Below are positions 9,611 to 19,753 of a stretch of 64,000 nt of DNA, in pieces (positions within the stretch are counted from its first letter, which is position 1; each line of letters opens with the position of its first letter). The notes under the pieces were generated by a model. That model was given only the letters and a program-made list of their open reading frames with translations. It was not told the DNA's origin and did not search any database. The translations under genes and the position numbers were made by a program. Source of the stretch: Curtobacterium flaccumfaciens UCD-AKU (GTDB lineage: Bacteria; Actinomycetota; Actinomycetes; Actinomycetales; Microbacteriaceae); NCBI RefSeq assembly GCF_000349565.1, contig NZ_KB714628.1, positions 181,023 through 245,022 of the forward strand. The letters run 5' to 3'.

Positions 9611-9814
9611 CTACTCGCCGGGGGTCGGAGCCGGCGCGGGACGACCGTGCTCGCGCTCGAAGCGGGCGCGCTCTTCGGCCTCGACCTTGGCGTACGCAGC
9701 GCGCTCGGTCCGGTCGGCACGCATGATCGCGCGCATCACGAACCAGAAGATCAGGCCGACGACGATGGTCGGCGTCAGGGCGAAGACGATCCCGCTTACG
9801 ACTCCATCAGGCAC
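9611..9814 (-). CDS. Small single-TM protein (67 aa)
   Basis: 67 aa with one hydrophobic helix (residues about 4-24, containing FALTPTIVVGLIFWFVM) and a basic/acidic cytosolic tail ending in Pro-rich sequence. GTG start at 9814 is supported by TACGAT ending 6 nt upstream, identical in sequence and spacing to the nadK leaderless promoter. Function unknown. It lies downstream of lysS on the same strand. Confidence 0.65.
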   Translation of the reverse strand: MPDGVVSGIVFALTPTIVVGLIFWFVMRAIMRADRTERAAYAKVEAEERARFEREHGRPAPAPTPGE

Positions 9815-9843
9815 CCGAGCATCGTACCCCGGTGGACTCGGAG

Positions 9844-11370
9844 TTATTTGACCAGTGGGAACAGGATCGTCTCGCGGATGCCGAGGCCCGTGATGGCCAT
9901 GAGCAGGCGGTCGATCCCCATGCCCATGCCGCCCGACGGGGGCATCGCGTGCTCGAGCGCCCGCAGGAAGTCCTCGTCCACACGCATCGCCTCGAGGTCG
10001 CCGCCGGCCGCGAGCTTCGCCTGCTCGACGAAGCGCTCCCGCTGCACGACCGGGTCGACGAGCTCGGAGTACGCCGTGCCGAGCTCGAAGCCACGGACGT
10101 ACAGGTCCCACTTCTCGACGACGCCCGGACGGGTGCGGTGCTGCCGGGTGAGCGGCGAGGTGTCGACCGGGAAGTTCATCACGAAGGTCGGACGGTCGAG
10201 CGAGTCGATGACGAAGTGCTCCCAGAGCTCCTCGACGTACTTGCCGTGCGTGGCGTGGGCGACCTCGACGCCCTCGGCCTCGGCGAGCGCCTGCAGCTCG
10301 GACAGCGGGGTCTCCGGGTTGATCTCGCGCCCGGCGGCCTCGGACAGCGAGCCGTACATGTCGACGCGGGGCCACTCGCCACCCAGGTCGTAGGTGCTGC
10401 CGTCGGGCAGGGTGACCTCGAGCGCACCACCGGTGACGGCGCGGGTCGCGTTCTGCACGAGCTCCTGGGTCAGGTCGGCCATCTGCTCGTAGTTGCCGTA
10501 CGCCTGGTACGCCTCGACCATCGCGAACTCGGGCGAGTGCGACGAGTCGGCACCCTCGTTCCGGAAGTTGCGGTTGATCTCGAACACCCGGTCGATGCCG
10601 CCGACGACGGCCCGCTTCAGGAACAGCTCGGGGGCGATGCGCAGGAACAGCTCGGTGTCGAAGGCGTTCGAGTGCGTCACGAACGGTCGGGCCGAGGCGC
10701 CGCCGTGCTGGGTCTGCAGCATCGGGGTCTCGACCTCGAGGTACTCGTGGGCGGTGAAGGTCTGGCGGAGCGACGCCATCACGGCAGCTCGAGCACGCAC
10801 GGTGGCGCGGGCTTCGTCACGGACGATGAGGTCGAGGTAGCGCTGGCGGACCCGCGTCTCCTCGTTGAGCTCGTTGTGCAGGTTCGGCAGCGGCAGGATC
10901 GCCTTCGCCGCGATCGCCCAGTCGTCGACCATGATCGACAGTTCGCCGCGGCGCGAGGAGATCACGCGGCCGTGCACGAACACGTGGTCACCGAGGTCGA
11001 CGAACTCCTTCCAGCGGGCGAGGGAGTCGTCCCCCACCTCGGCCAGGGAGACCATCGCCTGGATGCGTGCGCCGTCGCCGGACTGCAGCGACGCGAAGCA
11101 GAGCTTGCCGGTGTTGCGCGAGAACACGACACGGCCGGCGATGCCGACGACGTCCTGGGTCTCCTCGCCGGTCTCCAGGTGCGCGTACTGCTCGCGCACG
11201 GCCGGGATCGTCGTGGTGAGGGGGAGCTCGGCGGGGTACGCCTCGATGCCCGACTCCAGCAGCTTCGCCCGCTTGTCGAGCCGGACCTGTCGCTGCTCGC
11301 TGGTCTCCTGCTCGGCCAGTGCGGCGGCGTCGGTGATCGCGGTGTCGGGGGTGACGGTCTCGTCGGTCAT
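9844..11370 (-). CDS. lysS: Lysyl-tRNA synthetase (class II)
   Basis: 508 aa. Charges tRNA-Lys. N-terminal OB fold (residues about 60-160), then the class II core: motif 1 around FLEVETPMLQ, motif 2 FRNEGADSSHSPEF and motif 3 GMGMGIDRLLM near the C-terminus. ATG at 11370 has GGAG upstream; a -10 candidate TAGCAT is at 11413-11408. lysS ends the usual folate/PH-domain gene order of this family, but a long inverted repeat separates it from the DUF2520 gene. Confidence 0.95.
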   Translation of the reverse strand: MTDETVTPDTAITDAAALAEQETSEQRQVRLDKRAKLLESGIEAYPAELPLTTTIPAVREQYAHLETGEETQDVVGIAGRVVFSRNTGKLCFASLQSGDGARIQAMVSLAEVGDDSLARWKEFVDLGDHVFVHGRVISSRRGELSIMVDDWAIAAKAILPLPNLHNELNEETRVRQRYLDLIVRDEARATVRARAAVMASLRQTFTAHEYLEVETPMLQTQHGGASARPFVTHSNAFDTELFLRIAPELFLKRAVVGGIDRVFEINRNFRNEGADSSHSPEFAMVEAYQAYGNYEQMADLTQELVQNATRAVTGGALEVTLPDGSTYDLGGEWPRVDMYGSLSEAAGREINPETPLSELQALAEAEGVEVAHATHGKYVEELWEHFVIDSLDRPTFVMNFPVDTSPLTRQHRTRPGVVEKWDLYVRGFELGTAYSELVDPVVQRERFVEQAKLAAGGDLEAMRVDEDFLRALEHAMPPSGGMGMGIDRLLMAITGLGIRETILFPLVK

Positions 11371-11501
11371 GCGGGTGCGGCTCCGATGGTCGTGGGGGTC
11401 GGGGGAAATGCTACCCGCGCCACGCTCCCGCCCCGGAACCGTGCCCGCCGGACCAGGAGCCGAGGCCGCGGTCACAACACCCCGCATGCATCACGCCCGC
11501 C

Positions 11502-11548
11502 GGTCACGATCTGTCGGCCGGAGCGCTCGCAGCCGACAGGTCGTGACC
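11502..11548. terminator. Long inverted repeat between the folate operon and lysS
   Basis: 17-bp arms with one mismatch (11502-11518 and 11532-11548) around a 13-nt loop. It follows the DUF2520 gene stop at 11631 and precedes the lysS promoter, so it probably ends the ftsH/folate operon transcript. The rest of 11371-11630 shows only the lysS -10 candidate. Confidence 0.6.
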
Positions 11549-11630
11549 ACTCGGGGGAACTGAGCGGGGAGTCATGACCTCTCGAGCGCCCCGCCCCGGC
11601 CCGCCCCGCCCTGCCCCGGTCACGGAACCG

Positions 11631-12323
11631 CTAGAGCGTCGACTGCCCGTCGGCCGCGGTCAGCGCGTTGTCGACGGCGGAGCGGACGAGCGCCCCGAGG
11701 ACGCGACCCGGGTGTTCGACACCGATGCCGGACAGGGTGCCTGCGGACTGGTCGACGATCGCCGTCGAGAAGCTCACGGCCGCCCGCACCGCATCGGCGT
11801 ACGCGGGCCGGTCGCCCTCCGCCACGACGAACGGCTCGGCGCCCATCTCGACCACCAGGGCCTGCGCGATCGGCAGCACGGGTGCCGGAGCGGTCACCGC
11901 GCAGTACGCGTCACGGAGCCGTGACAGGTCGACGCTGGTGCCCGTGAACGCCATCGCGGGGTGGATCGCGAGCGGGATCGCGCCGGCCGCCATCGCCGGG
12001 GCGAGGATGCCGACGCCGTGGTCCGGGCTGGTGTGCACGACGAGCTGCCCGGGCTGCCAGATGCCGGCGTCGGCCAACCCCTGCACGAGCGAGGCGAGCT
12101 GGTCGTCCGGCACCGCGAGCAGGACGAGTTCGCTGCGCTCGACCAGGTCGGGCGTCGCGAGCACCGGGGCGCCGGGCAGCATCGCCTCGGCACGGTCGCG
12201 GCCCTCTTCCGACACGGCGGTCACGCCGACGACGGCGTGCTCCGCGTTCGCCAGGGCTGCTCCGAGGACGGGTCCGACCCGTCCGGCGCCGACGATGCCG
12301 ACCCCGAGACGCCCGGCCCTCAT
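11631..12323 (-). CDS. Rossmann-like and DUF2520 domain protein
   Basis: 230 aa. N-terminal nucleotide-binding fold with VGIVGAGRVGPVLGAAL, then a helical DUF2520 domain with IHPAMAFTGTSVDL. Members resemble NADP-dependent ketopantoate or prephenate-type reductases and are usually found next to pantothenate/folate/lysS genes in actinobacteria. Biochemical role unproven. ATG overlaps the stop of the PH-domain gene by 4 nt. Confidence 0.8.
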   Translation of the reverse strand: MRAGRLGVGIVGAGRVGPVLGAALANAEHAVVGVTAVSEEGRDRAEAMLPGAPVLATPDLVERSELVLLAVPDDQLASLVQGLADAGIWQPGQLVVHTSPDHGVGILAPAMAAGAIPLAIHPAMAFTGTSVDLSRLRDAYCAVTAPAPVLPIAQALVVEMGAEPFVVAEGDRPAYADAVRAAVSFSTAIVDQSAGTLSGIGVEHPGRVLGALVRSAVDNALTAADGQSTL

Positions 12324-14086
12324 CGTGCGGCTCCGGTGGGCGGGACGTCGCCCCACCCCGGGCCGGGAGGCGCGGCGTCCTGCCGGTGGGCCGCGGCGGG
12401 CCCGGCAGGGGCTCCGGACCCGGGCCACGGTGCGTCCGCAGCGTGTGTGGCGGACGCGGGGCGGGCCTCCCGTTCGCGCCAGCGGTGGGTCGTGTCGACG
12501 GCGGCGGCATCGACGGCGCGCTGGGTGGTCTCGGACCAGAAGCGCTGCGCGTCACGCGCGTCGAGCGCGCCGATGCGTGCCGAGACCGGACCGGCGACGG
12601 TGTGGACGTGGACGGTCGCGACCCGCAGGGCACGCTCGAGCGGTCCCTGCTCAACCTTGACGCTCTGCACGCGGGGCAGCGGCACGATGACGAGCGACCG
12701 CCAGACGGCGCCGAGCCGCAGCAGCACCGCGCCCTGCACGAACCGGTAGCCGTTGCGCCGGAACGCGAACGGGCGGAGCCACGCGCCTCGCCGTGGGGAG
12801 TGCACGAAGCCGCCGCGGTCACCCGAGGTGGTGAGGCTGTCGTCGACGACGTCCACGGCTTCGGCCGCGCCCTCGCGCAGGGCTTCCGGCGAGGCCTCGG
12901 GGCCGGCGACGACGGTGCCGACGAGCCCCGGCAGGATGATGTCGAGGACCTCGCGGACGTCCGCCGTCGTGCCCACGGGCAGCACGATCGAGGACACCTG
13001 CTGGTTGCTGGACGCCCCGTTGCCGGCGCTCGTCGCGCGGTTGATGCGGATGTCCCACCAGCCGAACGGGCGCCACAGCAGCGGCTGCGCGACGCTCACG
13101 GCGTGGATGCGCCCGGGCGGCAGCGTCTCGTTCGACGTCGAGACCAGCCCGAAGCCGATCCGGATGCCGTCACGCGTCTCGGCGATCGTGTACTGCAACG
13201 AGCGGGAGAACTTGCGGACGTAGTACCCGCCGGCACCGAGGACGGCGGGGAACAGCCCGAACAGCACCGCGAACTCGCCGGTGAGGGCGACGCTGACGAT
13301 CATGCCGGCGATGACGAGCAGCAGGAACAGCGTCGTGCCGGACAGCAGCATCGACACGATCAGCCGCCCCGGGCGCACCTTGACGATGCGGGTGGCGTGC
13401 ACGGCCGCCGGGTCGAGCTCGGGCGAGAACATCTCGTCGACGCGGTCCTGCAGTGCGCCGTGCGACTGCCGCGACGGACCACCGTGGCCGTCGTCGTCCT
13501 TGGCGCCGGACGCCAGAACCAGGATCCGCTGCCGCAGGTCGTCGGCGGCGCGGACCCCGAGGTAGGCGAGCTGCACGTTGGCGTCGTTGCCGGCCTGCGC
13601 GATCTCGAGCTTGGCGGTACCGAACACCCGGGGCACGAGCGGCCGCTGGATGTTGATGCCCTGGATCCGGTCGAGCCGGGCCTTGCGGTGGTTCCGGAAC
13701 AGCACGCCGGAGCGCACCTCGACGATCTCGCCGGTGACGCGGAACTCGTGCATGCGCCAGGACAGGTAGAACAGCCCGATCAGCACCAGGAGCAGCACCA
13801 CGATGCCGAGCAGGACCCAGCCGACGACGCCGTGCTCGTACACGTACCGGACCGGGTCACCGTCCTCCTGCTGGTCGCCGGGGATGAAGAACTCGACGAG
13901 CTGGTCCCGCAGGCTGTTCAGCACGTAGCCGAGGACGACGATGAGGAAGATCCCGCCCTTGAGCAGCGGGGTGAGCGGGTGCAGGCGGTGCCACTCGCCG
14001 TCGGTCAGGGGTGCCGCGGCGGCCGCGTTGCCCCCGGTGGGCGGCGCGGGCGGAGCGGGCGGCGGGGTGCCGGGTCGGAAGGTCAC
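12320..14086 (-). CDS. PH-domain membrane protein (YdbT-like)
   Basis: 588 aa. Several hydrophobic helices (around residues 43-60, 90-115 and 240-300) alternate with two or three bacterial PH (bPH2/DUF304) segments, for example EVRSGVLFRNHRKARLDRIQGINIQRPL. A flexible Pro/Ala-rich tail ends the protein. Partner of the smaller PH-domain protein upstream (gap 9 nt), as in YdbS/YdbT. Function is membrane-associated but undefined. Confidence 0.8.
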   Translation of the reverse strand: MTFRPGTPPPAPPAPPTGGNAAAAAPLTDGEWHRLHPLTPLLKGGIFLIVVLGYVLNSLRDQLVEFFIPGDQQEDGDPVRYVYEHGVVGWVLLGIVVLLLVLIGLFYLSWRMHEFRVTGEIVEVRSGVLFRNHRKARLDRIQGINIQRPLVPRVFGTAKLEIAQAGNDANVQLAYLGVRAADDLRQRILVLASGAKDDDGHGGPSRQSHGALQDRVDEMFSPELDPAAVHATRIVKVRPGRLIVSMLLSGTTLFLLLVIAGMIVSVALTGEFAVLFGLFPAVLGAGGYYVRKFSRSLQYTIAETRDGIRIGFGLVSTSNETLPPGRIHAVSVAQPLLWRPFGWWDIRINRATSAGNGASSNQQVSSIVLPVGTTADVREVLDIILPGLVGTVVAGPEASPEALREGAAEAVDVVDDSLTTSGDRGGFVHSPRRGAWLRPFAFRRNGYRFVQGAVLLRLGAVWRSLVIVPLPRVQSVKVEQGPLERALRVATVHVHTVAGPVSARIGALDARDAQRFWSETTQRAVDAAAVDTTHRWREREARPASATHAADAPWPGSGAPAGPAAAHRQDAAPPGPGWGDVPPTGAAR

Positions 14087-14095
14087 GAACGGCCC

Positions 14096-14617
14096 CTACA
14101 GTCCGGCGCGACGGGACTCGGCGAGCTCGACGAGGCGGTCGCGCAGCTCGTCGGCGTCCGCTGCCGGCACACCGGGGATCCGCACGTTGGTCGCGGCGGC
14201 GGCGGTGACGAACTTCAGCTCGCTCATGCCGAGCGCCCGGTCGAGCGGGCCCCGGGCGACGTCGACGAGCTGCATCCGGCCGTAGGGCACGGCCGTGAAG
14301 CGCTGCCACATCAGCCCGCGGCGCACGACCAGGTCGTCGTCGCGGAGCGCGTAGCCGATGGCCCGGACCCGTCGGGGCGTGAGCGCGGCGGTGATCGCCG
14401 TGGTGACCGCGACCGCGATGCCGACGGAGAGCCAGACGGTGCCGGCCCCGGAACCGAACCCGTCGTTGACGACGCCGATGAGCACGAGGCCCGCGGTGAG
14501 CACGACACCGATCACGAGCGTGGCGATGAGTTCGGTCCACACGAGCTTCGTGGACACCCGGTGCCAGGCGATTCCACCGAGGCCGAGGCCCGGCTCGTCG
14601 AGTCGTTCACGCGGCAT
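14096..14617 (-). CDS. PH-domain membrane protein (YdbS-like)
   Basis: 173 aa. Two TM helices (residues about 28-50 and 62-80) followed by one bPH2/DUF304 domain with LVVRRGLMWQRFTAVPYGRMQ. Forms a pair with the larger YdbT-like protein encoded 9 nt downstream. Same strand as the folate genes and likely co-transcribed. Confidence 0.82.
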   Translation of the reverse strand: MPRERLDEPGLGLGGIAWHRVSTKLVWTELIATLVIGVVLTAGLVLIGVVNDGFGSGAGTVWLSVGIAVAVTTAITAALTPRRVRAIGYALRDDDLVVRRGLMWQRFTAVPYGRMQLVDVARGPLDRALGMSELKFVTAAAATNVRIPGVPAADADELRDRLVELAESRRAGL

Positions 14618-14641
14618 CGCGGGCCTCCTGGGGTTGCTCGG

Positions 14642-15133
14642 TCAGTTCACCGTCGTCGAGCCGTTGCGGGGATCGTCACGGTCGTCGTCGTCACCCGGGG
14701 GTGCGACGCACATCCGTTCCGCGACCAGTGCGCAGACCGTCAGGACGATCCCGCCCCCGACGGCGATCACGTTCGGCAGGGTCGAGCCTAGCGAAGGCGT
14801 CGCGGAACGGGTCAGCAGGTACAGCACCAGGCCCAGGGCGAACCCACCGAGCAGCGTGCCGCAGATGCTGGACGCCTTCGCGAGCACGACGACCCGGGTC
14901 GCGTAGAGCGGGTCGACGGGCCGCTGCCGCCCGGCGCCCTCGCGTGCGTGGCGGCGCACCGGCCTGGCCATCAGCACGACGGCGACGCCGATGAACGCGA
15001 GCGTGATGCCGAGCGGGAGCGAGAACAGGAACGTCGGCAGCTGGCGCGACGCCAGGACGGCGTCGAGGGCGAACCCGGCGGCCACCGTCACGACGGCGAT
15101 GCTGAGCAGCGTGGAGGCGCGGGTGGGCTTCAT
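14642..15133 (-). CDS. DUF3180 family membrane protein
   Basis: 163 aa, four predicted TM helices and an acidic C-terminal tail (GDDDDRDDPRN). DUF3180 proteins are regularly encoded directly after folK in actinobacteria, as here. ATG overlaps the folK stop by 4 nt. Function unknown. Confidence 0.8.
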   Translation of the reverse strand: MKPTRASTLLSIAVVTVAAGFALDAVLASRQLPTFLFSLPLGITLAFIGVAVVLMARPVRRHAREGAGRQRPVDPLYATRVVVLAKASSICGTLLGGFALGLVLYLLTRSATPSLGSTLPNVIAVGGGIVLTVCALVAERMCVAPPGDDDDRDDPRNGSTTVN

Positions 15134-15684
15134 GCGCTGGTCGCGCTCCTCGCCGGTCTGGAGGCCCGTGCCGGCTCCGCGAACAGGCGCGGCTCGTCGA
15201 CGCGCTCGGTGTCGTCCCCCACGGCGGCGAGCAGGTCTGCCACCGGTCCGGCGCCGGGCAGGACGGCCTCGGGGTCGGCGTCGAGCCAGGGGGCGAGCAC
15301 GAACGCGCGCTCCGCTGCCCGGGGGTGCGGCACGACCAGGGTGTCCGTGGCGATCCGCAGGTCGTCCACAGCGACGACGTCGAGGTCGAGGGTGCGGTCG
15401 CCCCACCGGACCTCGCGCGTGCGGCCGTGGGCGTCCTCGATGCCGTGCAGGGCGTCGAGGAAGGGCTGCGGCTCGAGGTCGGTGTCGACGACCACGACGG
15501 CGTTCCGGTACCGGGGTTTCGAGGTGTCGAGCCCGTCCAGGGTCACGGCGACCGACTCGACCTCGCGGCTCGAGGCCACCGGCACCACCCCGGGCAGGGC
15601 GGCGATCGCGGTGGCCGCCGCGCGGAGGGTGCTCCCCCGGTCACCGAGGTTCGCACCGAGGGCGACGACGACCCGGTGGGTCAT
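15130..15684 (-). CDS. folK: 2-amino-4-hydroxy-6-hydroxymethyldihydropteridine diphosphokinase
   Basis: 184 aa. Pyrophosphorylates hydroxymethyl-dihydropterin ahead of FolP. Signature residues: VALGANLGDR at the N-terminus, RYRNAVVVVDT, and GDRTLDLDVVAVDD (Mg-binding Asp pair) followed by PHPRAAERAFVLAPW. Both ends overlap neighbours by 4 nt (folB upstream, DUF3180 downstream), so the block is translationally coupled. Confidence 0.93.
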   Translation of the reverse strand: MTHRVVVALGANLGDRGSTLRAAATAIAALPGVVPVASSREVESVAVTLDGLDTSKPRYRNAVVVVDTDLEPQPFLDALHGIEDAHGRTREVRWGDRTLDLDVVAVDDLRIATDTLVVPHPRAAERAFVLAPWLDADPEAVLPGAGPVADLLAAVGDDTERVDEPRLFAEPARASRPARSATSA

Positions 15685-16070
15685 TCTTCTTCCTCGTCCG
15701 GCACCGTGGCGCCGCGGCTGCGGTGGATGGTGATCGAGACGTCGGTGAACGGCACGGTGATCGGCGCCTGCGGCTTGTGCACCGTGACCTCGGTCGCCAG
15801 CGCGGCACGGTGGGTGAGCACGGCCGCGGCGATGCGCTCGGCCAGCGTCTCGATCAGGTCGACGGGGTCGCGTTCGATCTCGGCGACGACCTGCTCGGCG
15901 AGCACGCCGTAGTGCACGGTGGCGTCGAGGTCGTCGCTGCCCGAGGCCGCACGGGCGTCGAGCTCCACGGCGACGTCGACGACGAAGTCCTGGCCGTCCT
16001 CGCGCTCGTGGTCGAAGACGCCGTGGTGTCCGCGGGCGCGGACCCCGGTGAGTCGGATGGTGTCGTTCAC
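15681..16070 (-). CDS. folB: Dihydroneopterin aldolase
   Basis: 129 aa. Begins with GTG giving (V/M)NDTIRLTGVRARGHHGVF, the conserved FolB N-terminus, with ETLAERIA and KPQAPITVPFTDVSI further on. Converts dihydroneopterin to the FolK substrate. The GTG overlaps the folP stop (GTGA) and the stop overlaps the folK ATG. Confidence 0.92.
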   Translation of the reverse strand: MNDTIRLTGVRARGHHGVFDHEREDGQDFVVDVAVELDARAASGSDDLDATVHYGVLAEQVVAEIERDPVDLIETLAERIAAAVLTHRAALATEVTVHKPQAPITVPFTDVSITIHRSRGATVPDEEEE

Positions 16071-17035
16071 GATCGAGCTGCCCTCCAGGCGTCCCAGACG
16101 TCGAGCACGGCACGGGTCGGTGCCGGGTCGTGCACGCGCACACCCCACGCGCCGCGTTCGGCGGCGAGCAGGCTGATGGCGGCGGTGGCGAGGTCGCGCT
16201 CCCTGGGAGGAGCGCCCTCGGGGCTCCCGACACCGTCGAGGAACCGCTTGCGTGAGGCGGCGACGAGCACCGGCAGGCCGATGGAGGCGAAGCGCTCGTA
16301 GCCGGCCAGGATCTCCCAGTTCTGCACGCCGTGCTTGGCGAAGCCGAGGCCCGGGTCGATGACGACCTGCTCCTGCCGGACGCCGAGCACGATGAGCTCG
16401 GCGACGCGGAGCTCGACCTCGCGACGGACTTCTTCGACGGCGTGGGTGTACTCGGCGTTGCGGTACATCCGGTCGCTGTGACCCCGCCAGTGCATGACGA
16501 CGAAGCCGACGCCCGTGGACGCCACGACGCGGGCCATGTCCGGGTCGGCGAGGCCACCGGAGACGTCGTTGACGATGGCGGCACCGAGGTCGACGGCACG
16601 CTCGGCCGTCGCGGCGTTCATCGTGTCGACACTGACCGGGATGCCCTCGGCGACGAGCTGCTGCACGACCGGCAGCACGCGTTCCTGCTCGACGGGCACG
16701 GGCACGCGCTCGGACCCGGGCCGGGTGGACTCGCCACCGACGTCGATGACGTCGGCACCGGCGGCGACGAGGTCACGTGCGTGCTGCACGGCGGCGTCGT
16801 AGGCCTGGTGCAGACCGCCGTCGCTGAACGAGTCGGGGGTGACGTTGAGGATGCCGAGCACCCGGGTGCGCTCCTCGGCCGGACCACCGCGGTCACGGCG
16901 ACGGCCGGTCACGACCTCGGGCACCGGCTGGGGTGCACGGAGGTCGATCGCGACCGTCGCCGGTTCGGCGGCGGCGGCGCGGGCACGACTCACCTCGGCG
17001 AGTCGACGCTCTCGTCGCGTCGGCAGCTCGGACAT
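16067..17035 (-). CDS. folP: Dihydropteroate synthase with N-terminal extension
   Basis: 322 aa. Joins pABA to the pterin diphosphate; sulfonamide target. Motifs: ILNVTPDSFSDGG (about 62-74), GGESTRPGS, DTMNAATAE and VIDPGLGFAKH. About 58 residues rich in Arg/Ala/Pro precede the usual N-terminus, so the ATG at 17035 may not be the true start; an internal GTG at 16912 is an alternative. Only 6 nt separate it from ftsH, leaving no room for folE, which commonly sits there. Confidence 0.93.
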   Translation of the reverse strand: MSELPTRRERRLAEVSRARAAAAEPATVAIDLRAPQPVPEVVTGRRRDRGGPAEERTRVLGILNVTPDSFSDGGLHQAYDAAVQHARDLVAAGADVIDVGGESTRPGSERVPVPVEQERVLPVVQQLVAEGIPVSVDTMNAATAERAVDLGAAIVNDVSGGLADPDMARVVASTGVGFVVMHWRGHSDRMYRNAEYTHAVEEVRREVELRVAELIVLGVRQEQVVIDPGLGFAKHGVQNWEILAGYERFASIGLPVLVAASRKRFLDGVGSPEGAPPRERDLATAAISLLAAERGAWGVRVHDPAPTRAVLDVWDAWRAARS

Positions 17036-17041
17036 GCGGGC

Positions 17042-19030
<1,989 letters not shown>

Positions 19031-19162
19031 GTGATCCGGGCGCGAGTGCCCGACACCTTTCTCTGCCGAAGTTGCGTGCAGGTCAGCATACGGCCGCGAT
19101 TCTGTGGCGAGAATGGGTGTCCTCTGCGGGCGAACTCACCCCCGGGCCAGAGTCGGCCGAGT

Positions 19163-19185
19163 GCGACCCGAGCGCAGCGGGTCGC
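19163..19185 (-). terminator. Weak hairpin after hpt
   Basis: GCGACCCG (19163-19170) pairs with CGGGTCGC (19178-19185), 8 bp with a 7-nt loop, 8 nt after the hpt stop. No T-tract; may be a terminator or pause site. Confidence 0.4.
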
Positions 19186-19192
19186 TCGTCGG

Positions 19193-19744
19193 TCAGGAGT
19201 AGACGTGCGGGGCGAGGACGCCGACGCCGCGCAGGTTGCGGTAGCGCTCGTCGTAGTCCAGGCCGTACCCGACGACGAACGCGTCGGGGATGTCGAAGCC
19301 CACGTACTTCACGTCGACCTCGACCTTGGCTGCCTCGGGCTTGCGCAGCAGGGCGACGATCTCGACGCTCGCGGCACCACGCGACTGCAGGTTCTGCTTG
19401 AGCCACGACAGGGTCAGGCCGGAGTCGATGATGTCCTCGACGATCAGGACGTCGCGCCCGTGCAGGTCGGTGTCGAGGTCCTTGAGGATCCGCACCACGC
19501 CGGACGACTTCGTGCCGGAGCCGTACGACGACACCGCCATCCAGTCCATCCGCGCCTGCATCTTGAGGTGGCGCGAGAAGTCCGCCATCACCATGACGGC
19601 ACCCTTGAGCACCCCGACGAGCAGCGGGTCGCGGCCCGCGTAGTCGGCGTCGACGACCGCCGCGAGCTCGGCGAGCTTCTCGTCGATCTGCTCGGGGGTG
19701 AAGAGCACTTCGGACAGGTCTGCCTGGACGTCGGAGAGTTCCAC
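19193..19744 (-). CDS. hpt: Hypoxanthine phosphoribosyltransferase
   Basis: 183 aa purine salvage enzyme. PRPP-binding motif VLIVEDIIDSGLT at about 99-111, plus GVLKGAVMVMADF near residue 50. GTG start at 19744 lies 6 nt after a TAGGCT hexamer (19756-19751) that overlaps the end of tilS. This suggests a leaderless transcript of its own in addition to read-through from tilS. tilS, hpt and ftsH in this order is the usual bacterial arrangement. Confidence 0.93.
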   Translation of the reverse strand: MELSDVQADLSEVLFTPEQIDEKLAELAAVVDADYAGRDPLLVGVLKGAVMVMADFSRHLKMQARMDWMAVSSYGSGTKSSGVVRILKDLDTDLHGRDVLIVEDIIDSGLTLSWLKQNLQSRGAASVEIVALLRKPEAAKVEVDVKYVGFDIPDAFVVGYGLDYDERYRNLRGVGVLAPHVYS

Positions 19745-19753
19745 CAGGCCAGC

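Noticed and set aside
9431-10393. Plus-strand 320-codon frame opposite lysS
   Set aside because: Serine/arginine-rich shadow of lysS and the small genes; no domain and no start signal.
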